64,000 bases of DNA from Jeongeupia sp. USM3 (GCF_001808185.1 NZ_CP017668.1:3658001-3722000), one strand, 5' to 3'; counted from the first letter of the stretch, positions 32,731-41,950 are shown. Numbers and translations are program-made. Notes: generated by a model not told the origin, from the sequence alone.

Positions 32731-32757
32731 AACCGCAGCTTCGGCTGCGGTTTTTTT
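32731..32757 (+). terminator. Rho-independent terminator of pgk
   Basis: Stem AACCGCAGC with GCTGCGGTT around a short loop, followed by seven T. Confidence 0.88.
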
Positions 32758-32825
32758 GCGCCTGCGGTACGGTGGTCATCCGCGGGCCGGGCACTTGGTA
32801 ACCGTCTGTAAGGTATTGATTAACT

Positions 32826-32844
32826 GAGAATCGAATTCATTTAG
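32826..32844 (+). promoter_or_regulatory. Weak Fur-box-like sequence before the PepSY gene
   Basis: GAGAATCGAATTCATTTAG contains GAATTC in a partly palindromic AT-rich stretch and matches roughly 11 of 19 positions of the Fur consensus. It lies 34 bases before the ATG at 32878. Support comes mostly from the iron-uptake context. Confidence 0.3.
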
Positions 32845-32877
32845 AATCGCCGCTTTTCCGAATCCGGGTTGGGCGAA

Positions 32878-33597
32878 ATGGCTGACATGCCGTCGCGCTG
32901 GCGTCGCTGGCACATGTGGGCCGGCGTGGTGCTGGCCTTGCCGTTTCTGGCGATCTGCGTCACCGCGCTGCTGCTGTCGCACAGCAAGACGCTGGGGCTG
33001 AAGAAACTTGCAGCGCCGACCGCGTGGTTTCCCGGCTACGCGATCGAGCGGCCCGAGGCCAGAAGCGTGCTCGAACTTGCCGACGGCGGCCTGCTGGTCG
33101 GCGGCAAGCACGGCCTGTGGCTGATCCGCGGCAGCCGTGCCGAGCCGGTGCTGACCGCAAACCGGATCGAGGTCTTCCAGCTGCTGGCCGCACCGCAAGG
33201 CGTGTTTGCCGCAACCAGCGCCGGGCTGTACCGGCAAGACCGCAACGGCTGGGCGGTGGTGCTGGCCGGCAACGTCACCCAGCTGAGCCGGCTTGCCGAC
33301 GGCCGGCTGCTCGCCGGCGAGGCCGGCAAGCCGCAGGCCAGCGACGACGGCATCCGCTGGGTGCCGGACGACGCGATCGCGGCAAGGCTGGCCGCATTGC
33401 CCAAGGTCGACCCGCCGATCAGCCTTGCCCGGCTGCTGTTCGACATCCATACCGGCAAGGCCCTGCTCGGCAACGACGCCAAGTGGCTGTGGATCGACGC
33501 CTGCGCGCTGGTGATGCTGGTGCTGACCTTGTCGGGCAGCTGGCTGTGGATGCGCGGCCGCCGCCGGCGCGTGCGGCTGGCGCAGGCCGCGGCGTGA
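32878..33597 (+). CDS. PepSY-associated membrane protein
   Basis: 239 residues. TM1 (about 12-34, WHMWAGVVLALPFLAICVTALLL) follows an Arg-rich start (WRRWH). The middle is a periplasmic beta-propeller-like stretch with repeated GLLVGGKHGLWLI and GVFAATSAGLY motifs. It ends with TM2 (about 210-230, ACALVMLVLTLSGSWLWMRGRRRR). The pattern matches PepSY-TM proteins next to TonB receptors, which are linked to siderophore-iron reduction or handling. The GTGA overlap with the reductase gene indicates coupling. Confidence 0.75.
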   Translation: MADMPSRWRRWHMWAGVVLALPFLAICVTALLLSHSKTLGLKKLAAPTAWFPGYAIERPEARSVLELADGGLLVGGKHGLWLIRGSRAEPVLTANRIEVFQLLAAPQGVFAATSAGLYRQDRNGWAVVLAGNVTQLSRLADGRLLAGEAGKPQASDDGIRWVPDDAIAARLAALPKVDPPISLARLLFDIHTGKALLGNDAKWLWIDACALVMLVLTLSGSWLWMRGRRRRVRLAQAAA

Positions 33598-34670
33598 CGC
33601 TCGTCCTGATCGGCACCGCCGTGGCCGTACTGTTTGCAACCCTGCTGTGGTGGCAGGCGCAGGGCTGGATCGCGACATGGCAGGACTGGCGCCGCCAGCG
33701 TGCCGGCCGCTCGCTGAGCTTGCGCGTGCTCGAACGTGAAACCGTCGGCGGCTGCGTGCGCCTGCGGCTCGGCGCGGTACGCGGCCGCCTGCCGCGGTTC
33801 AGCGCCGGCCAGCACCTGCTGGTACACGGCGACGACGGCGCGCGCTGCTACTCGCTGGCGCGCTGGCAGCGATGGCCGGCGCAATACTGGATCGCGATCA
33901 AGCCCGAAGGACGCGCATCGTCGTCGATTGCCGCCATGCCGGTCGGCGCGCGGATCTCGGCATCGCTGCCGCGCGGGGCGTTCCACTGCCGGCCAAGTCG
34001 CGATGAAGAGGTGCTGCTGATCGCCGGCGGCATCGGCATTACGCCGCTGATGGCGATGCTCGACCGCCTGCGTGCGGCGCCGCCGCGGCGGGTGACGCTG
34101 GTGCATGCAGCCCGGACGCGCGACGCGCTGCTGTGGCACGACGAGCTGGCGGCACTGGCCGGTTCGGCCGGCTGGTTCGACTACCGGCCGCGACTCTCCG
34201 CGCCGGATGCCGGCTGGCAGGGCGAGCAGGGCCGGCTGAGCCCGCGCGACGTGCAGGCGCTGGTCGCCGACCCGGCCCGCTGTGCCGCGTGGCTCTGCGC
34301 CGGCGATGGCATGAGCGGCACCGCGCAGGTCGGCCTGGCGCTGGCCGGTGTCGCCGCCGGGCGCATCCACCGCGAATCGTTCGGCCCTGCCGCCGGTGCG
34401 GCGCAGGGTGACGTGCGCATCGCGCTCGCCGACGGCCGCAGCGTCCGCGGCGGTGAAGCGGCGACGCTGCTGGCGGCGCTCGATCCGCTGCAGCCCTATG
34501 CGGCAGCGCAGTGCCGCGCCGGCCAGTGCGGCGGCTGCCGCAGCACGCTGCAGTCCGGCGAGGTGCGCTGGCTGATGCGGCCCGATTGCGCGGTTGCCGA
34601 CGGCGAGGTACTGGCCTGCTGTTGTGCGGCGATGACCGACGTGGTGCTGCAGCCGCATTTCCCGCGCTGA
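33594..34670 (+). CDS. Membrane-anchored flavin/2Fe-2S oxidoreductase (flavodoxin reductase-like)
   Basis: 358 residues. An N-terminal membrane anchor (about 1-20) is followed by an FAD-binding barrel (VRLRLGAVRGRLPRFSAGQHLLV, then CYSLA as the R-x-Y-S-like motif). An NAD-binding domain comes next (LLIAGGIGITPLMAMLDRL near 138). The C-terminal 2Fe-2S ferredoxin domain has C-x4-C-x2-C (CRAGQCGGC near 307) and a distal Cys cluster. This is the arrangement of reductases that pass electrons from NAD(P)H to a one-electron acceptor. With the neighbouring receptor, reduction of Fe(III) chelates is a fair inference. Confidence 0.82.
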   Translation: MTLVLIGTAVAVLFATLLWWQAQGWIATWQDWRRQRAGRSLSLRVLERETVGGCVRLRLGAVRGRLPRFSAGQHLLVHGDDGARCYSLARWQRWPAQYWIAIKPEGRASSSIAAMPVGARISASLPRGAFHCRPSRDEEVLLIAGGIGITPLMAMLDRLRAAPPRRVTLVHAARTRDALLWHDELAALAGSAGWFDYRPRLSAPDAGWQGEQGRLSPRDVQALVADPARCAAWLCAGDGMSGTAQVGLALAGVAAGRIHRESFGPAAGAAQGDVRIALADGRSVRGGEAATLLAALDPLQPYAAAQCRAGQCGGCRSTLQSGEVRWLMRPDCAVADGEVLACCCAAMTDVVLQPHFPR

Positions 34671-34721
34671 CGCGCGGCCGGGTCGGGATTTACCCGATGT
34701 CTGCGGCATGGCTGATTAAAT

Positions 34722-34741
34722 AATAATCAATTCTCATTATC
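34722..34741 (+). promoter_or_regulatory. Fur-box-like operator of the TonB-dependent receptor gene
   Basis: AATAATCAATTCTCATTATC has a right half identical to the Fur consensus half-site (TCATTATC) and an AT-rich left half. It lies about 80 bases upstream of the receptor start in an otherwise GC-rich gap. It would repress the receptor when iron is sufficient. Confidence 0.55.
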
Positions 34742-34820
34742 AATAAGGTCGATGACGACCATACGGATCGATGGCCGGATATTGAAACCGGTTTCGACCG
34801 AACTCCAGGGAGCAAGTGAA

Positions 34821-36953
34821 GTGAGCAAGCTGTTCAAACTGACCGGTGTGGCCGCCGGGGTCGCGCTGGCCATGCAGGTCCACGCCGCCGAGACAACGCA
34901 GCAGGGCGCGGAGACCACGCTGGGCACGGTGTCGGTCGTCGGCAACTGGCTCGACGACGCCAATGGCGTCGACGTGCTCAACCATCCGGGCGCGCGGACC
35001 TACGTCGACCAGAAGGTGCTGACCGAAAGCGCTGCCACCAACGTTCGCGAGGTGTTGCGCCGCGTACCGGGCGTGCAGGTGCAGGACAACAACGGCACCG
35101 GCGGCAGCGACATTTCGCTCAACGTCGGTGTGCGCGGGCTGACGTCGCGGCTGTCGCCGCGTTCGACCATCCTGCTCGACGGCGTGCCGCTCGCGGTGGC
35201 GCCGTATGGCCAGCCGCAGCTGTCGATGGCGCCGCTGGCGATCGGCAACATCGAGGCGATCGACGTCGTCCGCGGCGGCGGCTCGGTGCGCTTCGGGCCG
35301 CAGAACGTCGGCGGCATCATCAACTTCGTCAGCCGCTCGGTTCCCAAGCAGTTCGGCGCCAACGTCAGCACCGAAATCCAGGGCGCCGAGCACGGCGGCG
35401 TCAAGGAGTTGATCAGCGCTTCGGTCGGCGGGACCAACGACAAGGGGCTCGGCGCGGTGCTGCTGTATTCGGGCGTCAAGGGCGACGGCTACCGCGACGA
35501 CAACGACCACACCAATATCGACGACGTGATGCTCAAGGCCAGTTACGCGATCACCGAGCGCGATACGCTCGCCGCCAGCCTGCATTACTACGACGCCGGC
35601 GCCGACATGCCGGGCGGCCTGTCGGTAAAGGAATACGCGCAGAACCCGTACCAGTCGACCCGGCCGTACGACGACTTTGCCGGCCGCCGCAAGGACGCGT
35701 CGCTCAAGTACAGCCACGTCGACGCGACGCGCAAGTTCGAGGTGCTGACCTACTACACCGACAGCTTCCGCGGCAGCCACATCGCCAACGGCGCCTACTA
35801 CGACATGACCCAGCTCGTTGCGTATCCGCGCAACTACAGCACCTTCGCGATCGAGCCGCGCTACTCGCAGCTGTTCGCCTGGGGCGAGGCCAGCCACGAG
35901 ATCGGCGTCGGCTACCGCTATCTCGAGGAGAAAATGAGCGAGAAGGCGCTGACCGACAAGGTCAAGGCCGGCGGCGTACCGAAGGGCAACTACGTGCTGA
36001 CGCAGGACCGCAACGGCGGCACGCAGGCACAGGCGTTCTACATCGACGACACGATCAGCTACGGCCGCTGGACCGTGGTGCCGGGGCTGCGCTACGAGAT
36101 CATCGACACGCAGTGGAGCGACGTGATGCTCGGCTACAAGCGCGAGCAGCGCTACGAGGAGCCGCTGCCGTCGATCAACGCCAGCTACCACCTCAGCGAC
36201 GTGTGGAACGTGTTCGCCAACGCCAACACCTCGTTCGGGCCGATGCAGTACTTCCAGATCGCGCAGGGCGGCAGCGGCAACCAGAGCGCGAACGGCCTGA
36301 CCGCCGAGAAGGCGCACACCTACGAATTCGGCACCCGCTACGACGACGGCCGCTGGGGCGGCGAGGTCACGCTGTTCTACATCGACTTCGACAACGAGAT
36401 GCAGTACGTCGGCAAGATCCCCGGCCAGCCCAACAGCAGCGACCAGTGGACCAACCTCGGCGCCACCAAGCACCAGGGCATCGAAACCGCCGTCCACTAC
36501 GACCTCGCCAACGTCGATGCAATGCTCAAGGGGCTGACCGCGTACGCAACCTATGCGTACACCAAGGCGACGTCCGAGCAGGGCGCCTTCGCCGGCAAGG
36601 ACCTGCCGTTCTACTCGCGCCATGTCGGCACGCTTGGTGCGCGCTACCAGCGTGCGCAGTGGACGTTCAACGTCGACGGTTTCGCGCAGTCGCAGCAGCA
36701 CTCGCCCGGCCCCGGCCCGAACTACATCACCAGCGAAACGCCGGACGGCCGCTATGGCGACATCGCCGGCTACGCGACGTGGAACGTGCGCGGCGAATAC
36801 GCATTCGGCCCGCAGTTCTACAACATGAAGCTTGCCGCCGGGATCAAGAACCTGTTCGACCGCGAGTACTACACCCGCTCGACCGACAACAACTACGGCA
36901 AGTACGTCGGCCAGCCGCGGACCTACTTCATGCAGGCGTCGTTCGACCTGTAA
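34821..36953 (+). CDS. TonB-dependent receptor, FecA-like
   Basis: 710 residues. The GTG start at 34821 follows AGGGAG by 8 bases and gives a clean signal peptide (KLFKLTGVAAGVALAMQVHA). The upstream ATG at 34752 would put 23 polar residues in front of it. A plug domain (NVREVLRRVPGVQVQDNNGTGGSDISLNVGVRGL) and a 22-strand barrel end in the usual aromatic C-terminus (MQASFDL). No STN signalling domain is present, so it is not a FecR/sigma transducer. The barrel resembles ferric dicitrate receptors. The ligand is likely a ferric carboxylate siderophore, uncertain. Confidence 0.88.
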   Translation: MSKLFKLTGVAAGVALAMQVHAAETTQQGAETTLGTVSVVGNWLDDANGVDVLNHPGARTYVDQKVLTESAATNVREVLRRVPGVQVQDNNGTGGSDISLNVGVRGLTSRLSPRSTILLDGVPLAVAPYGQPQLSMAPLAIGNIEAIDVVRGGGSVRFGPQNVGGIINFVSRSVPKQFGANVSTEIQGAEHGGVKELISASVGGTNDKGLGAVLLYSGVKGDGYRDDNDHTNIDDVMLKASYAITERDTLAASLHYYDAGADMPGGLSVKEYAQNPYQSTRPYDDFAGRRKDASLKYSHVDATRKFEVLTYYTDSFRGSHIANGAYYDMTQLVAYPRNYSTFAIEPRYSQLFAWGEASHEIGVGYRYLEEKMSEKALTDKVKAGGVPKGNYVLTQDRNGGTQAQAFYIDDTISYGRWTVVPGLRYEIIDTQWSDVMLGYKREQRYEEPLPSINASYHLSDVWNVFANANTSFGPMQYFQIAQGGSGNQSANGLTAEKAHTYEFGTRYDDGRWGGEVTLFYIDFDNEMQYVGKIPGQPNSSDQWTNLGATKHQGIETAVHYDLANVDAMLKGLTAYATYAYTKATSEQGAFAGKDLPFYSRHVGTLGARYQRAQWTFNVDGFAQSQQHSPGPGPNYITSETPDGRYGDIAGYATWNVRGEYAFGPQFYNMKLAAGIKNLFDREYYTRSTDNNYGKYVGQPRTYFMQASFDL

Positions 36954-36977
36954 TCGTCGGCCGGACGCACTGCGGCA

Positions 36978-37871
36978 TCATCCCCGGTGCCGCAGCGCCT
37001 CGACCACCAGCGCGAACGCCGGCGAAGTCTGCCGGCGGCTCGGGTAATACAGGTGGTAGCCGGCGAAGCGCGGGCACCAGTCGTCGAGTACCGCAATCAG
37101 GCTGCCATCGGCGATGTGCGGCAGCGCCATGTCTTCGGGTACGAAGGCCAGCCCGAAGCCGGCCAGCGCGGCGTGCAGCCTCGGCGCGGTGGTGTTGAAC
37201 ACCCACTGGCCCTCGACCCGCACGTTGAGGCGGTGGCCGTCCTTCTCGAACTCCCACGGCAACAGGCCGCCATGGGTCGGCAGCCGCAGGTTGATGCAGT
37301 CGTGGCCGGCCAGCTCGTGCGGCGTCTGCGGCGTCGGGCGCCGGCCGAAGTAGTCCGGCGCGCCGACGACGACCATGCGCATGTCCGGACCGATGCGCAC
37401 CGCGATCATGTCCCTGGCGACCTGATCGCCGAGCCGCACCCCGGCGTCGAAACGGTCGGCGACGATGTCGGTCAGGCCGTAGTCGACGCCGATCTCGATC
37501 CTGATGTCGGGGTAGTCGCGCAGCAGCGGCGCGAGCCTGGGCCAGAGCACCTGGCTGGCGGCGTGCTCGGCCGCGGTGATGCGGACCGTGCCGGCCGGCT
37601 TGTCGCGCAGCTCGCTCAGCGCGGCGAGCTCGGCCTCGATGTCATCGAAGCGGGGCGCCACCGTCGCCAGCAGTCGCTCGCCGGCCTCGGTCGGCGAGAC
37701 GCTGCGCGTCGTCCGCGTCAGCAGGCGCAGCCCCAGCCTTTCCTCCAGCCCGCGTATCGTGTGGCTCAGCGCCGACTGCGACACGCCAAGCTGCGCGGCG
37801 GCGCGGGTGAAGCTGCCCGCCCGGGCGACGGTGACGAAGGCGAGCAGGTCGTTGAAGTTCTCGCGCGGCAT
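36978..37871 (-). CDS. LysR-family transcriptional regulator
   Basis: 297 residues. The helix-turn-helix is FNDLLAFVTVARAGSFTRAAAQLGVSQSALSHTIRGLEERLG. The rest is the effector domain, with the family pattern of the YafC/PecT-like group (LRLPTHGGLLPWEFEKDG). It is divergent from the YahK-like alcohol dehydrogenase gene with a 138-bp gap, so that gene is its probable target. Confidence 0.88.
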   Translation of the reverse strand: MPRENFNDLLAFVTVARAGSFTRAAAQLGVSQSALSHTIRGLEERLGLRLLTRTTRSVSPTEAGERLLATVAPRFDDIEAELAALSELRDKPAGTVRITAAEHAASQVLWPRLAPLLRDYPDIRIEIGVDYGLTDIVADRFDAGVRLGDQVARDMIAVRIGPDMRMVVVGAPDYFGRRPTPQTPHELAGHDCINLRLPTHGGLLPWEFEKDGHRLNVRVEGQWVFNTTAPRLHAALAGFGLAFVPEDMALPHIADGSLIAVLDDWCPRFAGYHLYYPSRRQTSPAFALVVEALRHRG

Positions 37872-38009
37872 TCATGAGCCCTGTTCATCAGCGTATGCCG
37901 ATTATGGCGGCTAATCGGTCTCGGCTGCAGCTTCTATATTGCAAGGCTGGGGGAAGGGCGCCCGGCATTCCGCCGTGTGCTGCGCCGGTCCCCGTCACGG
38001 AGATTGGCC

Positions 38010-39065
38010 ATGAGCAATGAAGTGCTGGGCTACGCCGCCCATAGCCCCGAGTCCGCGCTGGCGCCTTACCGCTTTGCGCGCCGCGACGCGCGGACCGACG
38101 ACGTGGTGATCGCCATCGAGTACTGCGGCGTCTGCCATTCGGACCTGCACACCGCGCGCAACGACTGGGCCAACAGCATCTACCCGGTGGTCCCCGGCCA
38201 CGAGATCATCGGCCGCGTGACCGCTGTCGGTGCCGGCGTCACCCGCTTCAAGCCGGGCGACCGGGTCGGCGTCGGCTGCATGGTCGACTCGTGCCGGGTG
38301 TGCGATCCGTGCCTGCGCGGCCACGAGCAGTACTGCACCGCGTTTCCGACGCTGACCTACAACGGCTACGACCGGCATGACCACACCCTGACATCGGGCG
38401 GCTATTCCGAACGGATCGTCGTCTCGGAAGCCTTTGTGCTGAACGTCTCCGAAGCGCTGGACCCGGCCGGCACGGCGCCGCTGCTGTGCGCCGGCATCAC
38501 CACCTGGTCGCCGCTGCGGCACTGGAAAGTCGGCAAGGGCAGCAAGGTCGCCGTCGTCGGTCTCGGCGGGCTCGGCCACATGGCGCTGAAACTCGCCAGC
38601 GCGATGGGCGCCGACGTCACGCTGTTCACCCGCTCGCCGGGCAAGGAGGACGACGCGCGATCGCTGGGCGCGAAGCGTATCGTCGTGTCGACCGACGCCG
38701 AGCAGATGGCGGCGGTGCAGGGCGAGTTCGACCTGATCGTCGATACCGTGCCTTACGTGCACGACCTGAACCCGTACGTCCCGACGCTGGCGATCGGCGG
38801 TACGCTGGTGCTGGTCGGTTACCTTGGCGAACTGAAGCCGATGCTCGATTCCGTGCCGCTGATCATGGGCCGCAGATCGGTCGCCGGTTCGCTGATCGGC
38901 GGCATCGCCGAAACGCAGGAGCTGCTCGACTTCTGCGGCGAACACGGCATTACCGCCGACGTCGAGATCATCGCGATGCGGGACATCAATGATGCCTACG
39001 AGCGCATGCTCAATAGCGACGTGAAGTACCGCTTCGTCATCGACATGGCGACGCTGAAGGACTGA
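38010..39065 (+). CDS. Zinc-dependent alcohol/aldehyde reductase (YahK-like)
   Basis: 351 residues, medium-chain zinc dehydrogenase of the cinnamyl-alcohol/YahK group, which reduces a broad range of aldehydes with NADPH. The catalytic zinc site is EYCGVCHSDLH (near 38) and GHEIIGRV. The structural zinc has four cysteines in CRVCDPCLRGHEQYC (near 95-109). The nucleotide motif is VGLGGLGHMALK near 181. The ATG follows GGAG. A hairpin terminator follows the stop. Confidence 0.9.
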   Translation: MSNEVLGYAAHSPESALAPYRFARRDARTDDVVIAIEYCGVCHSDLHTARNDWANSIYPVVPGHEIIGRVTAVGAGVTRFKPGDRVGVGCMVDSCRVCDPCLRGHEQYCTAFPTLTYNGYDRHDHTLTSGGYSERIVVSEAFVLNVSEALDPAGTAPLLCAGITTWSPLRHWKVGKGSKVAVVGLGGLGHMALKLASAMGADVTLFTRSPGKEDDARSLGAKRIVVSTDAEQMAAVQGEFDLIVDTVPYVHDLNPYVPTLAIGGTLVLVGYLGELKPMLDSVPLIMGRRSVAGSLIGGIAETQELLDFCGEHGITADVEIIAMRDINDAYERMLNSDVKYRFVIDMATLKD

Positions 39066-39082
39066 GTCCGACCTTTGCTGCC

Positions 39083-39117
39083 AGCGCCCTCGCACCGGTT
39101 ATCGGGCGAGGGCGCTT
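39083..39117 (+). terminator. Hairpin terminator after the YahK-like gene
   Basis: GCGCCCTCGC pairs with GCGAGGGCGC, followed by a T-rich stretch (TTGTCCTT). Confidence 0.6.
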
Positions 39118-39279
39118 GTCCTTGCGCGTGCTTCCGTGGACGCGGGCTTGCGGGGGGCGGGCGCAAATTGATGAGTAAAGTTCATGAGTTCATGCACATT
39201 TGTGCGGCTAATCACATGAAAGCGGGGCTGCTACATTGTCCGCATCGGCTGCCGCAGGCAGCGAGCACAGGAGTTGGAA

Positions 39280-39675
39280 ATGGACATCATCCGTAGCGGT
39301 TCCCAGCCATCGGCGCGCGGCCCGGCCGATTACTTCACCGGCACGGTGCGCGTCGACCCGCTGTTCCCGGCCAATGCCCCGGCGCGAGCGCTCGGTGTCA
39401 CCGTCACCTTTGAACCGGGTGCCCGCACCGCCTGGCATACCCACCCGCTGGGCCAGACGCTGATCGTCACCGGCGGCCGCGGCCTGGTGCAGCGCTGGGG
39501 CGGCCCGGTCGAAGAGATCCGCCCGGGCGACGTGGTGTGGTTTGCCGCCGGCGAAAAGCACTGGCACGGCGCGACTGCGGCGACGGCGATGACGCATATC
39601 GCCATTCAGGAAGTGCAGGACGGCAAGACGGCCGACTTCATGGAGCAGGTCAGCGACGCGCAGTATCAGGGCTGA
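39280..39675 (+). CDS. Cupin-domain protein
   Basis: A 131-residue single cupin. Motif 1 is GARTAWHTHPLGQTLIVTGGRG (His residues near 47 and 49) and motif 2 is PGDVVWFAAGEKHWHGA (near 87-103), giving a typical His/Glu metal site. Small cupins of this kind (TM1010-like or carboxymuconolactone-associated) often act on reactive carbonyls or quinones; the function here is unknown. AGGAG lies six bases before ATG 39280. Confidence 0.85.
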   Translation: MDIIRSGSQPSARGPADYFTGTVRVDPLFPANAPARALGVTVTFEPGARTAWHTHPLGQTLIVTGGRGLVQRWGGPVEEIRPGDVVWFAAGEKHWHGATAATAMTHIAIQEVQDGKTADFMEQVSDAQYQG

Positions 39676-39753
39676 GCGCGGTCGTTTTCCGCGCCCGTCC
39701 CGCCATTCCGGAAAGAACGCCGCAGCGCCTGCCGTCAGCCACGGCACGCTGCC

Positions 39754-40158
39754 TCAGCCGAACTGCAGCATCTCGCCGTTGCGGTCGAAGGCGAGGAACT
39801 GGCCGACGTGGCCCTGCTTGATCATTCCGACCATCCGCTCGAGCGGCTCGCCCGCTTCGTCGCTGCCCGGCGCGCGGCCGGCGCGGCCGCCGAGGCTGGC
39901 GACGAAACCGATGTCCCAGCTTTGCGGAATCTGCGCCGATTCGGCCTTGAGCTGGGCGAAGTCGGCGATCTCGGACGGCAGCTTGTCGACGCACATCACC
40001 GGCTCCAGCGTGCCGCCTTCGCCGCGCTCGAACCGGGCCTTTTCCTCGGCCGTTGCATCGGCCGGCAGTTCGGCGCGGGTGAACACGAAGAGCAGCCGCT
40101 GCGGCTCGGGCTGCTGGCTGGCGGCAATCAGGAAGTCGGCGAAGCTGGCGATCTGCAT
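39754..40158 (-). CDS. Conserved hypothetical protein
   Basis: 134 residues, acidic, soluble, no signal peptide. It starts MQIASFADFLIAASQQPEPQRLLFVFTRAEL and ends AFDRNGEMLQFG. Similar proteins in Neisseriales have been labelled loosely as ribonucleotide reductase-related, but no catalytic motif of that enzyme is present, so I give no function. AAAGGAT precedes its ATG. The 241 bases to the right (40159-40399) are GC-rich, with partial palindromes of CCCGGG type and no convincing gene. Confidence 0.7.
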   Translation of the reverse strand: MQIASFADFLIAASQQPEPQRLLFVFTRAELPADATAEEKARFERGEGGTLEPVMCVDKLPSEIADFAQLKAESAQIPQSWDIGFVASLGGRAGRAPGSDEAGEPLERMVGMIKQGHVGQFLAFDRNGEMLQFG

Positions 40159-40399
40159 GGGTCATCCTTTGGTAATGAGGCGTGGGCATCGTGACACAGC
40201 CCGGGCTTTTACGGCATAGGTCAAAGGTAGGGCATAAAAAGCCCGGCAATAGCAGAGCCCGGTCTGGAGCGGTCCGGACCGACCCGGGACAGCCCGGGCG
40301 CCGAGACGGCCTCGTTACGCGCGGCAAATTTATCCAAAGCAATGTGCAGGCAGTCATGGCAAACACTTGCAGCATCGCTCCCATAACAACTTGCTTACC

Positions 40400-41479
40400 T
40401 GTTGGGTTTCGTCTGATTGGCTTCCAAAGCGCAGCTGGCCACTCTTCCAGGCACGCGCGCTTTTGCGTACCTTGATCACTCAGTCTGTCAATGCGAGCCA
40501 GCCATGAGCCACCGCCTGCACAGCAATGCCCGCACCACACCGCTCACCCGCGAGGAAATCCGCCACTCCAGCCTCTCGCAGCGCGAGCTGATGCTGCGCT
40601 ACAGCGTCGGCAAGGACACCATCCGCAAATGGCAAACGCGCGACGAATTCACCGATCGGTCGCACCGCCCGCATACCCTGCACACTACCTTGTCCCAGAC
40701 GCAGGAAGCGCTGGTGCTGATTCTGCGCACCACCTTGCTGCTGCCGCTCGATGACCTGGCCGCGGTGGCCCAGCGTTTCATCAACCCGAACGCCACCCGA
40801 TCCGGCATCAACCGGCTGCTGGTGCGCGAAGGCGTCGGCAACCTCAAGACACTGCAGGCGCAACTGCAGCCGGAAGAACCCGCCGCGCCCTCCAAGGGCT
40901 TCAAGGACTACGCACCGGGCTACTTCCATTTGGACATCAAGTACTTGCCGCAGATGCCCGACGAAACCTCGCGCAGCTACCTGTTCGTCGCGATCGACCG
41001 GGCCACCCGCTGGGTGTTCCTGCACATCTACCCGGATCAGTCCGAAGCCAGCAGCGTCGACTTCCTGCAGCGCCTGTACAAGGCGGCGCCGATGAAAATC
41101 GAGAAACTGCTGACCGACAATGGCAGCCAATTCACCGATCGCTTCACCAGCAAAGCCAAGACCCCGAGCGGACGGCACGTGTTTGATCGCCGTTGTGCAG
41201 CCTTGGGGATCGAGCATCGGCTGATCCCGCCGCGCACGCCGCAAATGAATGGCATGGTCGAGCGTTTCAACGGCCGGATCAGCGAGCTGGTGAAGCAGAC
41301 CCGCTTTGCCAGTGCAGCGGAATTGGCGCAGACGTTGGACGATTACCGGAACGCCTACAACCATCACATCCCGCAAAAAGCGCTGGGCTTCCGGTCACCG
41401 ATCGAGTCGCTGAAAATGTGGCAAACAGAGCGACCGGAATTGTTCAAGAAAAAAATCTACAAACAAGCGGAACCCGACA
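40400..41479 (+). mobile_element. IS481-family insertion sequence
   Basis: About 1.08 kb. The left end TGTTGGGTTTCGTCTGATTG and the right end read on the opposite strand (TGTCGGGTTCCGCTTGTTTG) match at about 15 of 20 positions and give the TGT...ACA ends of the family. No target-site duplication is visible. The right end touches an arylsulfatase remnant; the left flank does not contain the missing part of that gene. Confidence 0.8.
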
Positions 41480-41529
41480 ACTACGGACGTGAAGAACACC
41501 AATGGTGTTGTGATCGCTCAGGGCGGTAA
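40504..41529 (+). CDS. IS481-family DDE transposase
   Basis: 341 codons. An N-terminal helix-turn-helix (LSQRELMLRYSVGKDTIRKW) is followed by an rve integrase core. Its three acidic residues are visible in FHLDIKYLP, LTDNGSQF and NGMVERFNG. The frame does not stop within the element. It runs over the right end (41479) and adds 16 residues from the neighbouring DNA before a TGA. The core is intact, so it may be active. Confidence 0.9.
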   Translation: MSHRLHSNARTTPLTREEIRHSSLSQRELMLRYSVGKDTIRKWQTRDEFTDRSHRPHTLHTTLSQTQEALVLILRTTLLLPLDDLAAVAQRFINPNATRSGINRLLVREGVGNLKTLQAQLQPEEPAAPSKGFKDYAPGYFHLDIKYLPQMPDETSRSYLFVAIDRATRWVFLHIYPDQSEASSVDFLQRLYKAAPMKIEKLLTDNGSQFTDRFTSKAKTPSGRHVFDRRCAALGIEHRLIPPRTPQMNGMVERFNGRISELVKQTRFASAAELAQTLDDYRNAYNHHIPQKALGFRSPIESLKMWQTERPELFKKKIYKQAEPDNYGREEHQWCCDRSGR

Positions 41530-41914
41530 CTTTGCGGGCTGGACCTTGTTCGTCAAGAACGGCATTCCGACGTTTGAGTACAACTGGCTGGCATATGAAA
41601 ACACCGCTGCGACGAGCAAGACGCCGCTGAACAAAGGCGATAACGTCATTACCGTCAAGTTCCGTTACGACGAGAACGGCGTTGGCGGCAAGGGCAATGA
41701 TTCGGGCCAGGGCAAGGGCGGCAATGCTTACCTTTACCTGAATGGCACGCTGGTGGCCAAGAAACTGGTCCCGAATACGATCGCTCGGATGTTCTCCTTC
41801 GACGATGGTGTCGCCGTCGGTGAGGATGAAGGTGGTGCGGTCAGCAAGGCTTACCAGGCGCCATTCAACTTCAATCAAAAGATTGAAAGCGTGACGACCA
41901 CGATTGTTGATTAA
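41480..41914 (+). pseudogene. 3' remnant of an arylsulfatase gene
   Basis: About 144 codons homologous to the C-terminal beta-sandwich of type I arylsulfatases: TNGVVIAQGGNFAGWTLFVKNG, NVITVKFRYDENG, NAYLYLNGTLVAKK and MFSFDDGVAVGEDEGG are characteristic. The frame is open from the first base after the IS481 end, so the IS marks the break. The N-terminal catalytic domain with the formylglycine Cys/Ser site is absent from the window. A GTG at 41489 could start a short product, but no active sulfatase can result. A terminator follows. Confidence 0.8.
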
Positions 41915-41950
41915 TACGGTGGTGGACTGACCTCGATTCGTCGAGCGCAA

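Noticed and set aside
40182..40475. A 97-codon plus-strand open frame left of the IS481 transposase
   Set aside because: It crosses the IS481 left end at 40400, has no ribosome binding site and no recognisable motif.
40486..41479. TGTCA at 40486 as the left end of the IS481 element
   Set aside because: Only four bases match the right end; TGTTGGGTTTCG at 40400 matches the right end at about 15 of 20 positions.
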